From NCBI GenBank assembly GCA_022795805.1, contig JAAWHK010000001.1:23063-87062 (forward strand): DNA of 64,000 bases, in the 5' to 3' direction. Positions 51,368 to 59,742 of this stretch are shown here, one piece after another. Position 1 is the stretch's first letter, and the number at the start of each line of letters is the position of its first letter. The notes below the pieces were generated by a model. That model saw only the letters and a list, made by a program, of their open reading frames with translations. It was not told the origin of the DNA and ran no database searches. This DNA comes from Hungatella sp. GTDB lineage: Bacteria; Bacillota; Clostridia; Lachnospirales; Lachnospiraceae. A program made the translations under genes and the position numbers.

Positions 51368-52426
51368 TTATCGGCGAACCGTTCCCGTAGTCTTTCCAAC
51401 GATCAGGTTGCTCTGGTATTCCACTCTTGTGATGGCATTCTCATCCATCAGATCCGACTCACCCCGCAGCTTTTCCGACAGAAGCCGTATACTGCTTTTG
51501 CCTCTCTCTATAATGGCGTGTTCGATGGTGGTCAGATCTACCCCGGGAAAGCGGGAGGGGTAGATGTTGTCAAAGCCGCAGAGGCTTATGTCTTCCGGTA
51601 TGCTCTTTCCGGCATCAATAAGGGCTGCCCTTACACCATAGGCGACCATATCGTTTATAGCGACGATGGCGGTGATGTGAGGGGATTCTTTCAGGCAGCG
51701 GAGCGCCAGGGCGTATCCCACATCGTGTTCCACCCCCGTGACATACAGCTCCTTGTGGGCTGATACATCCTGGCTGTAGATGGTAACCGTGCCGGAGGGG
51801 CAGGACTGAAAGTACTCATCGCTGAGCCCGTCACACCGTTTCATCCTGGAGGAGTGCTCATCGTTGAGGGTGGTGGAGATGTAAGCCACATGTTTGTGTC
51901 CCAAGGCAATGAGATGAGAGGCTACCATGCGCCCGGCGGAATAATTATTCACATCCACCGTGTCAAGCCTTAAGTTATATGCCCGGTCACCTACAGCTAC
52001 CATGGGAACTACCTTGCTGGTCTCCTCGGCCAGCTTGGGCTGCTGCGGAATCATGGAGAAGACCACACCGGCAATATAGGGCTCACAGGCCATCTCCAGA
52101 GCTTCCTGTTCAGCCGCTTTATCCCAGTAAGTGGTCCAGATCATGGTGGAGAATCCCCGGAGACGGGCTTCCTGTTCCATGCTCTGGATCAGTGTGGCGT
52201 AGTATGGGTTCATCAGCGACGGACAGACAATAAGGATCGTCTGCTTGGGATTTTTGTGGCGCTGGTTCTTCTTTGATATATATCCCATCTGCCTGCTGGT
52301 GCGGTAAACATTTTGAATCGTCTGTTCCGTAAACCGGGACAGGTTTCTGCCGTTGAGGATCATGGAGACAGAAGCGGGAGAAACGCCTGCCGCTGCCGCG
52401 ATATCTTTAATAGTCGTTTTTTTCAT
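51368..52426 (-). CDS. LacI-family transcriptional regulator
   Basis: This 352-residue repressor-type regulator has the N-terminal LacI helix-turn-helix (TTIKDIAAAAGVSPASVSMILNG at residues 3-25) and hinge, and a periplasmic-binding-like sensor domain with VCPSLMNPYYATLIQSMEQEA and the late ISLCGFDNIYPSRFPGVDLTTI. The RBS AGGAGAA precedes the ATG on the minus strand. It is divergent from glpP2; the inverted repeat TAGTAA-TAT-TTACTA between them is a candidate operator. The effector sugar is unknown. Confidence 0.94.
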   Translation of the reverse strand: MKKTTIKDIAAAAGVSPASVSMILNGRNLSRFTEQTIQNVYRTSRQMGYISKKNQRHKNPKQTILIVCPSLMNPYYATLIQSMEQEARLRGFSTMIWTTYWDKAAEQEALEMACEPYIAGVVFSMIPQQPKLAEETSKVVPMVAVGDRAYNLRLDTVDVNNYSAGRMVASHLIALGHKHVAYISTTLNDEHSSRMKRCDGLSDEYFQSCPSGTVTIYSQDVSAHKELYVTGVEHDVGYALALRCLKESPHITAIVAINDMVAYGVRAALIDAGKSIPEDISLCGFDNIYPSRFPGVDLTTIEHAIIERGKSSIRLLSEKLRGESDLMDENAITRVEYQSNLIVGKTTGTVRR

Positions 52427-52502
52427 GAAAATTCTCCTGGGAAGCTGACCGGTGCGCTACTATTAAATTTTAACATTATTCAATAAATAAATCAAGTAAT
52501 TT

Positions 52503-52517
52503 TAGTAATATTTACTA
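52503..52517. promoter_or_regulatory. Inverted repeat between lacI-type gene and glpP2
   Basis: TAGTAA and TTACTA are separated by TAT. Being AT-rich and without the central CG of LacI operators, it is only a candidate site. Confidence 0.4.
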
Positions 52518-52575
52518 TTGCATTCGATGTTTTCTGGCGGAGACGAAAGGCCATCTGTTTTTTATGCACTGCCAT

Positions 52576-52604
52576 TTGATTTTCGGGAAAGATTGGTGTA
52601 TGAT
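52576..52604 (+). promoter_or_regulatory. Promoter of glpP2
   Basis: TTGATT and TATGAT are 17 bases apart. Predicted start near 52611, only about 18 bases before the TTG start of glpP2, which argues against the longer upstream reading. Confidence 0.75.
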
Positions 52605-52628
52605 AGAGAAGTTGGGAGGGGTGTGGAT

Positions 52629-53189
52629 TTGAAACTGGAGGATGTTTTTGCCTCTTCTCCGATTATCACAGCTGTTAAGGACGGGACGGGTCTGGAACAT
52701 GCCATGGAGAAGGACAGCGCAATCGTATTTATTTTGTATGGGAATGTGTGCAGTATACCGTCCATAGTAGAGAAAGTAAAAGAACACGGGAAGCTGGCAA
52801 TCGTCCATGTGGATTTGATAACAGGGCTAAGCTCCAAAGAAGTGGCAGTAGACTATATAAAGGAACATACCAGAGCAGACGGGATTATCAGCACCAGGCC
52901 GGGTATGGTGAAACGGGCCATGGAGTTGGGACTTATCGGAGGACAAAGGGCATTTCTTATTGATTCCATTGCCCTTGAGAATACAAGGAAACAGCTGTCG
53001 TCCTTTCAGCCGGATTTTATGGAGATTATGCCGGGGATGATGCCGAAGATTCTCAGACAGATACGGGAGACCACATCCGTTCTTCTCGTGGCAGGAGGAC
53101 TTTTGCTGGACAAGCAGGATATTATGGCAGCTTTCCAGGCAGGAGTCGATGCGGTATCCACCACGAAAGAGGATTTGTGGGAAGTTTAG
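52629..53189 (+). CDS. glpP: GlpP-family RNA-binding antiterminator (paralog 2)
   Basis: The start is TTG, eight bases after GGAGGG and just downstream of a promoter; the open frame extends 37 codons upstream but that part is promoter. The 186-residue product is clearly GlpP-like: SSPIITAVKDGTGLE, IVFILYGNVCSI, AIVHVDLITGLSSKEVAVDYI, DGIISTRPGMVKRAMELGL, FLIDSIAL, EIMPGMMPKI, LLVAGGLLLDKQDI and VSTTKEDLWEV. It keeps GLIGGQRAFLID, closer to Bacillus GlpP (GLIAVQRLFLID) than paralog 1. It is followed by an FAH-type hydrolase gene 10 bases on. Confidence 0.92.
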   Translation: MKLEDVFASSPIITAVKDGTGLEHAMEKDSAIVFILYGNVCSIPSIVEKVKEHGKLAIVHVDLITGLSSKEVAVDYIKEHTRADGIISTRPGMVKRAMELGLIGGQRAFLIDSIALENTRKQLSSFQPDFMEIMPGMMPKILRQIRETTSVLLVAGGLLLDKQDIMAAFQAGVDAVSTTKEDLWEV

Positions 53190-53199
53190 GAGGCGGAAT

Positions 53200-54096
53200 A
53201 TGAAGGTCTTGACTTATGAAGTGGAAGGAAGAGAGAAGGTTGGCATCTGGAACCGGACTGAAACGTGGGTTTATCCCCTGGAAAGTTTCGGTATGGAGTA
53301 CAGGGATATGCAGTCGGTTATTGAAGGGGTGAGCGATTCGGAGATCCAGCTTTTGAACCATATGGCAGGCAAGGACCCCTATGAGATAAGAGGGGCGGCG
53401 CCTACGGAGCAGGTAAGGATTCTCGCGCCGATTAAAAAGCCCAGGCAGGATGTTATATGTCTTGGCATCAACTACATGGCTCACGGGGAGGAATCAGCGC
53501 GATACAAGAAGGAGGCATTCAGCGGAGAACGCCCCCATGCCATCTATTTTTCAAAGAGGGTCAACCGCTGTACGGCTCATGGGGAGGGAATCCCGGCTCA
53601 CCAGGATATGGTAGAGAAACTGGATTATGAAGCGGAGCTGGCGGTGATCATAGGTAAGGATGCCTGCCATGTCCCCGGGGAGGATGTCAGGAAGTACATA
53701 TTCGGATATTCCGTTATCAATGATGTCAGTGCCCGGGATATTCAGATGAGGCATCAGCAGTGGTTTTTCGGAAAAAGTCTGGACGGGTTTTTGCCTATGG
53801 GGCCCTGTATTGTCACAGAGGAGGAGATTGCGTATCCGCCGCGCCTGGGCATACGCTCCTATGTCAACGGGGAGCTGCGCCAGAACAGCAATACGGAACT
53901 GTTGATTTTCGATATCGCTCATGTTATCAGCGAACTGTCCCAGGGCATGACTCTGCGGGCAGGAACCATCATCGCCATGGGAACGCCTGCGGGAGTCGGC
54001 ATGGGGTTTGACCCGCCGAGATTTCTGAAACCGGGGGATCACGTCTGCTGTGCCATTGAGAAGATCGGCAGGATTGACAATCCTGTGGTGGGATAA
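53200..54096 (+). CDS. Fumarylacetoacetate hydrolase family protein
   Basis: The FAH superfamily contains hydrolases, decarboxylases and isomerases acting on 2-oxo acids or acylpyruvates. The ATG after AGGAGGCGG gives 298 residues: a small N-terminal domain and the FAH core with DVICLGINYMAHGEES, KLDYEAELAVIIGKDA (metal-binding acidic residues), YSVINDVSARDIQ and GTIIAMGTPAGVGMGFDP. The length is typical of YcgM/2-hydroxyhepta-2,4-diene-1,7-dioate isomerase-like members. The true substrate is unknown. Confidence 0.92.
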   Translation: MKVLTYEVEGREKVGIWNRTETWVYPLESFGMEYRDMQSVIEGVSDSEIQLLNHMAGKDPYEIRGAAPTEQVRILAPIKKPRQDVICLGINYMAHGEESARYKKEAFSGERPHAIYFSKRVNRCTAHGEGIPAHQDMVEKLDYEAELAVIIGKDACHVPGEDVRKYIFGYSVINDVSARDIQMRHQQWFFGKSLDGFLPMGPCIVTEEEIAYPPRLGIRSYVNGELRQNSNTELLIFDIAHVISELSQGMTLRAGTIIAMGTPAGVGMGFDPPRFLKPGDHVCCAIEKIGRIDNPVVG

Positions 54097-54113
54097 TTGA
54101 GAGGAAAAGAGGG

Positions 54114-54827
54114 ATGCGTCACATGCATCATCACAATTACATAAAGGGAATGAGGGAGGGGATTCCCGTGGCACTGGGATATTTTGTGGTGTCCTTTACC
54201 ATAGGGATTGCCGCCAGAAAGGCGAACCTGACGCCGGTACAGGCCACGGTCATGTCCTTTACCAACAATACATCGGCAGGGCAGTTCGCCTCTTTCGCCC
54301 TTATCGCTTCGGGAGCGCCCTATCTTGAGATGGTGGTTTCTCAGGCAGTGATCAATCTGAGATACTGTCTCATGTCCTGCGCCCTTGCGCAGAAACTGGA
54401 CGGCAGTATCTCCTTCCGCCATCGTCTCCTTGTAGCTTTCGGGGTGACGGATGAGATCTTCGGACTTTCCGTGTCCCAGAAAGGGAAGCTGGATCCCTGG
54501 TATACCTACGGGGTCATGAGCGTGGCTGTACCCGGATGGTCCCTGGGAACACTGACCGGCGTGCTGTCGACGGGAGTGCTTCCCCAGACGTTCCTGAATG
54601 CCATGAACATGGCTCTTTACGGTATGTTTATTGCCATATTTATGCCGGCTGCCAGGGAGGATAAGAAGCTGCTCCCTGTCATTTTTATTGCCATGGCTTT
54701 GAGCGCTGCGGTACATATGCTGCCTCTGTTTGATTTTATTTCGTCCGGAATGAAGATCATCGTTCTCACCCTGGCGATCTCAGCGGGCGCAGCCGTGCTC
54801 ATGCCGGTGCCGGAGGAGGAAGCATGA
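54114..54827 (+). CDS. azlC: Branched-chain amino acid exporter, large subunit (AzlC)
   Basis: This membrane protein of 237 residues has about six to seven helices and AzlC blocks: REGIPVALGYFVVSFTIGIAARKAN, SAGQFASFALIASGAPYLEMVVSQAVINLRYCLM and LVAFGVTDEIFGLS. AzlCD pairs export branched-chain amino acids and analogues. A second ATG three codons downstream is equally well placed. The stop overlaps azlD (ATGA). Confidence 0.92.
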   Translation: MRHMHHHNYIKGMREGIPVALGYFVVSFTIGIAARKANLTPVQATVMSFTNNTSAGQFASFALIASGAPYLEMVVSQAVINLRYCLMSCALAQKLDGSISFRHRLLVAFGVTDEIFGLSVSQKGKLDPWYTYGVMSVAVPGWSLGTLTGVLSTGVLPQTFLNAMNMALYGMFIAIFMPAAREDKKLLPVIFIAMALSAAVHMLPLFDFISSGMKIIVLTLAISAGAAVLMPVPEEEA

Positions 54828-55123
54828 GAAATTACATGTATATTTTTGTGATGGCAGCGACTACTTACCTGATCCGGGTGATTCCGCTGGCATTTTTGAG
54901 AAGAGAGATTAAGAACCGGACCTTTCGGTCCTTCCTGACATACGTGCCCTATGTGACCCTGGCAGTGATGACCTTTCCGGCCATACTGGAGTCTACGGAG
55001 GCTATGTGGATCTCCGCGGTGGGGTTCGGGGCGGCCATGATTATGGGGTATTTAAGGGTCAGCCTGTTTGCGGTATCCATGGGGTGCTGCCTGCTGGTGT
55101 TTCTGCTGCAAGTGGCTGTTTAG
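54824..55123 (+). CDS. azlD: Branched-chain amino acid exporter, small subunit (AzlD)
   Basis: This 99-residue protein has three to four helices with the AzlD motif TYLIRVIPLAFLRREIKNR and FLTYVPYVTLAVMTFPAIL. It pairs with AzlC. The start overlaps the azlC stop by four bases. End of the glpP2-FAH-azlCD run. Confidence 0.92.
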   Translation: MRNYMYIFVMAATTYLIRVIPLAFLRREIKNRTFRSFLTYVPYVTLAVMTFPAILESTEAMWISAVGFGAAMIMGYLRVSLFAVSMGCCLLVFLLQVAV

Positions 55124-55164
55124 GCCTGCTGCAAAGAATGTGAATACGGTTTGGAAAACCAGGG

Positions 55165-55193
55165 TTGCTAAGGAACCGGGAATTTGGTAAAAT
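55165..55193 (+). promoter_or_regulatory. Promoter of the cyclophilin gene
   Basis: TTGCTA and TAAAAT are 17 bases apart, with extended TGG. Confidence 0.78.
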
Positions 55194-55253
55194 AAGTAGG
55201 ACTTCCGGGCAGTGCCTGGGAAAAATAAAGGGAACAGACAAGGAAAGGAACTT

Positions 55254-55778
55254 ATGAGTATGAGTAATCCAGTTGTGACCATTACCATGGAAAACGGCGA
55301 TGTGATGAAGGCGGAGCTGTATCCGGAGACTGCACCCAACACGGTGAATAACTTTATCAGTCTGATTAAGAAAGGATTCTATGACGGACTGATCTTCCAC
55401 AGGGTGATCAGCGGTTTTATGATTCAGGGAGGATGTCCGGAGGGAATCGGAACCGGAGGTCCCGGATATTCCATAAAAGGGGAGTTTTCCCAGAACGGGT
55501 TTGACAATGACTTAAAGCATAAGGCAGGTGTGCTGTCCATGGCTCGTTCCATGGCTCCGGACTCAGCAGGCTCCCAGTTTTTTATCATGCACAAGAGAGC
55601 TCCCCATCTCGACGGAGCCTATGCCGCCTTCGGTCAGGTGATCGAGGGGATGGATATTGTGGATAAGATTGCGGATGTGAGAACCGACTATACGGACCGT
55701 CCCATGAAGGAACAGAAGATCCGGTCCATGACCGTGGATACCCAGGGCGTGGATTATCCGGAACCGGAGACTGTATAA
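55254..55778 (+). CDS. Cyclophilin-type peptidyl-prolyl isomerase
   Basis: This is a cytoplasmic prolyl isomerase. The 174 residues have the cyclophilin core: NFISLIKKGFYDGLIFHRVISGFMIQGG, with the active-site FHRV arginine, then MARSMAPDSAGSQFFI and HLDGAYAAFGQVIEGMDIVDKI. AAAGGAA lies three to five bases before the ATG; a second ATG two codons on is possible. No signal peptide. Confidence 0.94.
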   Translation: MSMSNPVVTITMENGDVMKAELYPETAPNTVNNFISLIKKGFYDGLIFHRVISGFMIQGGCPEGIGTGGPGYSIKGEFSQNGFDNDLKHKAGVLSMARSMAPDSAGSQFFIMHKRAPHLDGAYAAFGQVIEGMDIVDKIADVRTDYTDRPMKEQKIRSMTVDTQGVDYPEPETV

Positions 55779-55817
55779 AGGAGGTTCGGTGTACCTGCAG
55801 CTGCGGGGGTGGATACG

Positions 55818-56534
55818 ATGACAAGAGAGTTTAGGGTCGTCATAGAGGGACAGAATCACACTGTGGTAATATCAGATGAGACGGAGGCTCTTCTGGCTGC
55901 CAGGGCAGCCGGGAAAGCCTCTGTTGGGCTGTGGAGAAAAGACGGGGATCAGGACCTGTCCGCGACCGGATATGTGATAGAATCCATGGAAGATGCGGAT
56001 CAGGAGTACCTGGAGCAGGTGGTCAGACGAAAGCTGGGGCTTCCCTGGCTGATTGCGGAGACGGAAAGACTGCGGATCCGGGAGTTTCAGCCCGGGGATG
56101 AGACCCGGATACCAAAGGAAGCAGATGAGACCGAGGCAGACCGGGCGTTTCACAGCCCCCGGCTTCTGAGGGAGTATATCCGGTATCAATACGGATTTTA
56201 CGGTTACGGGATCTGGGCGGTTACGGAAAAGAAAAGCGGGATTGTCGTCGGAAAGGTGGGACTTGCGAATCTGACCTGGGATATGGATGTGCCGGAAGGT
56301 GTGGAGCTGGGATACCACATCTTTGCCCCCTACCGGCGCAGAGGATACGGCATGGAGGCGTGCAGGGGGATTCTCTCCTGGTATCAGGGGAGAATGGACT
56401 GCCGGCTGTATGCAAAAACAGACGCTTCCAACAAAGCGTCTGTGAGTCTTCTGGAAAAATCCGGGTTCTCCGTCATAGACCGAAAATATATCGGAGAAGG
56501 GAGATGGCATTGTCTGTATGAGTGGAATTGCTGA
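55818..56534 (+). CDS. GNAT-family acetyltransferase with N-terminal extension
   Basis: This 238-residue protein has an extra N-terminal domain of about 80 residues that I do not recognise (REFRVVIEGQNHTVVISDETEALLAARAAG) and a C-terminal RimJ/RimL-like GNAT domain from about residue 85. The acetyl-CoA region is YRRRGYGMEACRGILSW and the late motif is DASNKASVSLLEKSGFSVI. The ATG follows GGGGGTGG. Its 3' end overlaps the convergent gene on the other strand by 62 bases, so the last 20 codons are read on both strands. Confidence 0.87.
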   Translation: MTREFRVVIEGQNHTVVISDETEALLAARAAGKASVGLWRKDGDQDLSATGYVIESMEDADQEYLEQVVRRKLGLPWLIAETERLRIREFQPGDETRIPKEADETEADRAFHSPRLLREYIRYQYGFYGYGIWAVTEKKSGIVVGKVGLANLTWDMDVPEGVELGYHIFAPYRRRGYGMEACRGILSWYQGRMDCRLYAKTDASNKASVSLLEKSGFSVIDRKYIGEGRWHCLYEWNC

Positions 56535-57153
56535 TTATGCCGAAGTTGGCGGCTTCCTGGGACAGGTGTATCTTCCCGGCAAAGTCCGTTCCGGAGATAT
56601 CTATGGAGACAGGCCTGGACTGTCCGGTGCTGTCGGCGGCATAGGAAAAGCGGTCTTCCAACCGGGAGAGAAGATCCTGGGGAAGAAGGGTGCTTAAGTC
56701 AGCCAGCCCGTCCATGGAGGCGTAGTGCTCGATGTTCTCGCGGTCGCCCATAAGGACATCCAGATCTCTGGAGGCGACCAGAGCCGTGATCTTGGCCATG
56801 GACGCATAGCTGAGTTCCGTAGCCTGGTCTCCGTAGGAGATATACATAGATTCCGTGTAGATGGGTTCCTTCTTGCCGAATCCCATGAGGGTGTGGAAAT
56901 CTTCCTCCAAAATGGAGGTGTCCAGTTCCTCAGAAGACCGGTTATTCAGGATAATGCAGTGAAGCGCGGGATGAATCGTGGTGTTGTAGGCGGAATGAAT
57001 GATAACGCTGAGAAACATAGCAGCCAGAATAACACCGGCGATGTGAAACTTGTAGTACTCCCAGATATACCATATCTTATCTTCCAGGGACATCTCTTTC
57101 ATCTTATGGCCTTCTGCGCGAAGTTCTGTTTTTAACTGTTCTTTCAGGGACAT
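56473..57153 (-). CDS. Single-pass membrane protein of unknown function
   Basis: I do not recognise the family. The 226 residues begin with a charged cytoplasmic stretch (about 1-38), one membrane helix (FHIAGVILAAMFLSVIIHS, about 37-55) and an extracytoplasmic region of about 170 residues with an acidic character and no cysteines. Similar short proteins accompany DUF624 genes in Clostridia; a DUF624 gene is divergently encoded here. The tail overlaps the GNAT gene on the plus strand. AGGGAC is missing upstream; GAGGAGCCC stands three bases before the ATG. Confidence 0.78.
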   Translation of the reverse strand: MSLKEQLKTELRAEGHKMKEMSLEDKIWYIWEYYKFHIAGVILAAMFLSVIIHSAYNTTIHPALHCIILNNRSSEELDTSILEEDFHTLMGFGKKEPIYTESMYISYGDQATELSYASMAKITALVASRDLDVLMGDRENIEHYASMDGLADLSTLLPQDLLSRLEDRFSYAADSTGQSRPVSIDISGTDFAGKIHLSQEAANFGIISNSTHTDNAISLLRYIFGL

Positions 57154-57204
57154 ATGGGCTCCTCAATTCTCGTATAAATCTCAATCTAACAAAGATATCT
57201 TAAT

Positions 57205-57213
57205 ATTATACCA
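57205..57213 (-). promoter_or_regulatory. Extended -10 element for the minus-strand membrane protein
   Basis: TGG-TATAAT on the minus strand, 52 bases before the start codon; no good -35 is seen. Confidence 0.5.
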
Positions 57214-57262
57214 CAAAGTTTGCCGCTGTTTTGTGAAATTTTTATGAAATTCCTCTGCAAAA

Positions 57263-57291
57263 TTGATTTTTTTCCTGAGATTCGATATAAT
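57263..57291 (+). promoter_or_regulatory. Promoter of the DUF624 gene
   Basis: TTGATT and TATAAT are 17 bases apart. Confidence 0.8.
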
Positions 57292-57339
57292 CAGATAATA
57301 ACTATCTATTAAACGCAAACAAGAAAAGAGGAAAAGCCC

Positions 57340-58035
57340 ATGCTATCAGGTTTATTCAACTACGACAATCCGGTCTGGCGGTTTATCGGGAAATTCTGGG
57401 ACGTGCTGATTGTCAATATTCTGTGGGGAATATGCAGCGTCCCGGTTTTTACTATAGGAGCATCCACCACAGCCATGTACTATGTGACACTGCGTCTGGC
57501 CAGGGATGAGGACGGATATACGATACGTTCCTTTTTTAAGTCCTTTAAGGAGAATTTTAAGCAGGCCACGATTATCTGGCTGATCTTTCTGCTGGTGGGA
57601 GCTCTTCTGGGATTCGATCTCTACTATTTTGCGAAGGCAGTGGCAGCCTCATCGTTCAGGACCGTGATGCTCAGCATATTCCTGGCAATGTCCTTTATCT
57701 GGCTGGCCATGTTTACCTATGTATTCCCTCTGCAGTCACGTTTTTATAATCCGGTGAAGAGGACCATCTTTAACTCGTTCTTCATGTCCGTGCGCCACGT
57801 ATTCACCACCATAGGCATGCTGGCAGTAGACGGCGCCATTGTGTTTTTGGCATTCAGTTATATCCCCCAGCTTTTGATTTTCGGGGTGGCGCTGATCGCG
57901 TTTTTTAATTCGTATCTCTTTAATCATGTGTTTAAAAAATATATACCCCAGGAGGAGGATCCGGCGGATATGGAACTGCGCCCTCTGTTTGCGGACGAGG
58001 AAGAGAGGCCACGCGGCAGCGGCAGCCCCTCCTGA
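57340..58035 (+). CDS. YesL-type DUF624 membrane protein
   Basis: This 231-residue protein has five or six helices. The opening LFNYDNPVWRFIGKFWDVLIVNILWGICSVPVFTIGASTTAMYYVTL is typical of DUF624/YesL, which often neighbours sugar uptake genes in Firmicutes; its function is unknown. The C-terminal 30 residues are acidic and then proline/serine-rich. AAGAGGAAAAG precedes the ATG. Confidence 0.9.
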   Translation: MLSGLFNYDNPVWRFIGKFWDVLIVNILWGICSVPVFTIGASTTAMYYVTLRLARDEDGYTIRSFFKSFKENFKQATIIWLIFLLVGALLGFDLYYFAKAVAASSFRTVMLSIFLAMSFIWLAMFTYVFPLQSRFYNPVKRTIFNSFFMSVRHVFTTIGMLAVDGAIVFLAFSYIPQLLIFGVALIAFFNSYLFNHVFKKYIPQEEDPADMELRPLFADEEERPRGSGSPS

Positions 58036-58056
58036 TACTTACATGTGGGAAGCAGG

Positions 58057-58710
58057 TTATGCTACAAACTGATACATCATCACATAATGGCAGAAGCTTC
58101 CGCCCATGACGAACAGGTGAAAGATCTCATGGGAGCCGAAATGCTGATGCCTGGAGTTAAACAGCGGCAGCTTCAGGGCATAGATGATGCCGCCTGCGGT
58201 GTAGATGATGCCGCCTGCAAGAAGCCAGCCGAAGGCCGCCTGGGGAAGTGCACGGACGATTTTCCCGAAAGCCAGGACGCAGACCCATCCCATGGCGATA
58301 TACAGCAGGGAAGAGAACCATTTGGGACAGGTGATCCAGCAGGCCTTGATAAGGATGCCCAAGAGGGCGATGGACCACACCAGAGCTAAAAGTCCCCAGC
58401 CTGTTCTGTCCCCTAAGACAACCATACAGACAGGTGTGTAGGTGCCGGCGATAAGGATAAAGATCATCATGTGGTCGATCTTGCGCAGAAGCTTGTTGAT
58501 CTTCGGTGAGATGTCCAGCGTGTGGTAGATGGTGCTGGCCCCGTAGAGCAGAATCATGCTGCAGATAAACACGGCTAAAGCCAGGGTGGTGAAGACGCCG
58601 CCGTCCCTGTAGGATTTAAGCAGAAGAGGAGTCGCCGCCCCGATAGCCAGTATCATGGCGATGAAATGGGTGAGGGCGCTTCCCGGATCTTTGATGTGCA
58701 GTTTGGTCAT
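58057..58710 (-). CDS. trhA: Hemolysin III family (TrhA/PAQR) membrane protein
   Basis: This 217-residue protein has seven helices of the PAQR/hemolysin III family. Visible motifs are DPGSALTHFIAMILA, with the conserved histidine, ASTIYHTLDISPKINKLLRKIDHMMIFILIAGTYTP, and the late FHLFVMGGSFCHYVMMY (H-x3-H type), which are the likely metal ligands. Bacterial TrhA proteins affect membrane energy and lipid homeostasis. GGAGGTATTTTT precedes the ATG on the minus strand. Its 3' end faces the DUF624 gene with about 20 bases between. Confidence 0.93.
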   Translation of the reverse strand: MTKLHIKDPGSALTHFIAMILAIGAATPLLLKSYRDGGVFTTLALAVFICSMILLYGASTIYHTLDISPKINKLLRKIDHMMIFILIAGTYTPVCMVVLGDRTGWGLLALVWSIALLGILIKACWITCPKWFSSLLYIAMGWVCVLAFGKIVRALPQAAFGWLLAGGIIYTAGGIIYALKLPLFNSRHQHFGSHEIFHLFVMGGSFCHYVMMYQFVA

Positions 58711-58880
58711 AAAAATACCTCCTTCTATACAGAAAAATAAATCATATGTACAAAGTGTAAAAAACCTTGCTATGTAGTTTTTAAAACTATATTATCTATT
58801 TTCTTATACTATACACGAAGAGATAGAAAAATGCAAGGTTTTTTGAAATTTAAGAAATATGTTAAGGGATGGGTGATGAA

Positions 58881-59588
58881 ATGCCGGAGATATTGTATGA
58901 GGACAGGGAGATTATCGTGGTAAAGAAACCGGTGGGCATGGAATCCCAGTCCAGCGCTTCCTTTGCGCCGGATATGGTCAGCGAGATTAAAAAACATATC
59001 CACAGTTTATGCCCAAAATCAGGAGAACCTTATGTAGGAGTTATCCACAGGCTGGACAAACCTGTGGGAGGTGTTATGGTATACGGAAAGACGAAGAAGG
59101 CCGCTGCAGCCCTCAGTGAGCAGGTTCAGAGCCATAAGATGAGAAAAGTGTATAAGGCTGTCGTATGCGGAAGAATTGTGGATAATGTGGAAAACTTTGT
59201 GGATTATTTGTTGAAAGACAGCAGAAACAATGTGTCGAAGATTGTGGAAAAGGGGATAACGGGGGCGAAACGTGCCGAATTAAGGTACCGTGTGGCAGGA
59301 AGGGTGGAGGAACCGGAAGCACTTACCCTGGTGGAGGTGGAGTTATCCACAGGGCGTCATCACCAGATTCGGGTTCAGTTTGCAGGCCATGGACTGCCTC
59401 TGTGGGGGGACAGCCGGTATAACCCCAGGTTTGCGGCAAATCAGAGACAGGGGGAGTCCGTAGCGCTGTGGGCGTGGAAGCTGAGTTTTATGCACCCTGG
59501 CACGAAAAAGACGGTGACATTTGAGGCTGAACCGGAAGGGAAAATTTTTGAACAATTCTATAAACAACCAGAAATGGATAAAAGTTGA
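58881..59588 (+). CDS. RluA-family pseudouridine synthase
   Basis: This enzyme isomerises uridine in rRNA or tRNA. The ATG three bases after GGTGAT is preferred, since MPEILYEDREIIVVKKPVGM aligns with the usual RluA start; an ATG four codons earlier is possible. The 235 residues show motif I PVGMESQ, the catalytic HRLDKPVGG (Asp near residue 60), and LSTGRHHQIRVQFA. No S4 domain is present, so it is a short single-domain member. Target base unknown. Confidence 0.93.
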   Translation: MPEILYEDREIIVVKKPVGMESQSSASFAPDMVSEIKKHIHSLCPKSGEPYVGVIHRLDKPVGGVMVYGKTKKAAAALSEQVQSHKMRKVYKAVVCGRIVDNVENFVDYLLKDSRNNVSKIVEKGITGAKRAELRYRVAGRVEEPEALTLVEVELSTGRHHQIRVQFAGHGLPLWGDSRYNPRFAANQRQGESVALWAWKLSFMHPGTKKTVTFEAEPEGKIFEQFYKQPEMDKS

Positions 59589-59710
59589 CGATAGCCGTAT
59601 ACATAAGTTAAACATACAAGGGTATACTGATATTGTACAAATGAAGTACAAATCAAAAACAGGCGAGTCCATGGTTCAGCCGTGTAAAAAACTGAAGATG
59701 GAACAGCGCT

Positions 59711-59741
59711 GGGGGGAGCCGTAAGGCTCCCCCTGTTTTTT
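59711..59741 (+). terminator. Terminator between the pseudouridine synthase and the DUF4261-like gene
   Basis: GGGGGAGCC, loop GTAA, GGCTCCCCC, then TG and six T. It ends plus-strand transcription; in the opposite direction no T-run is available. Confidence 0.92.
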
Positions 59742-59742
59742 C

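Noticed and set aside
59641..59724. 27-codon ORF before the terminator at 59711
   Set aside because: No ribosome site and its end lies inside the terminator stem; kept only as a possible small-RNA region.
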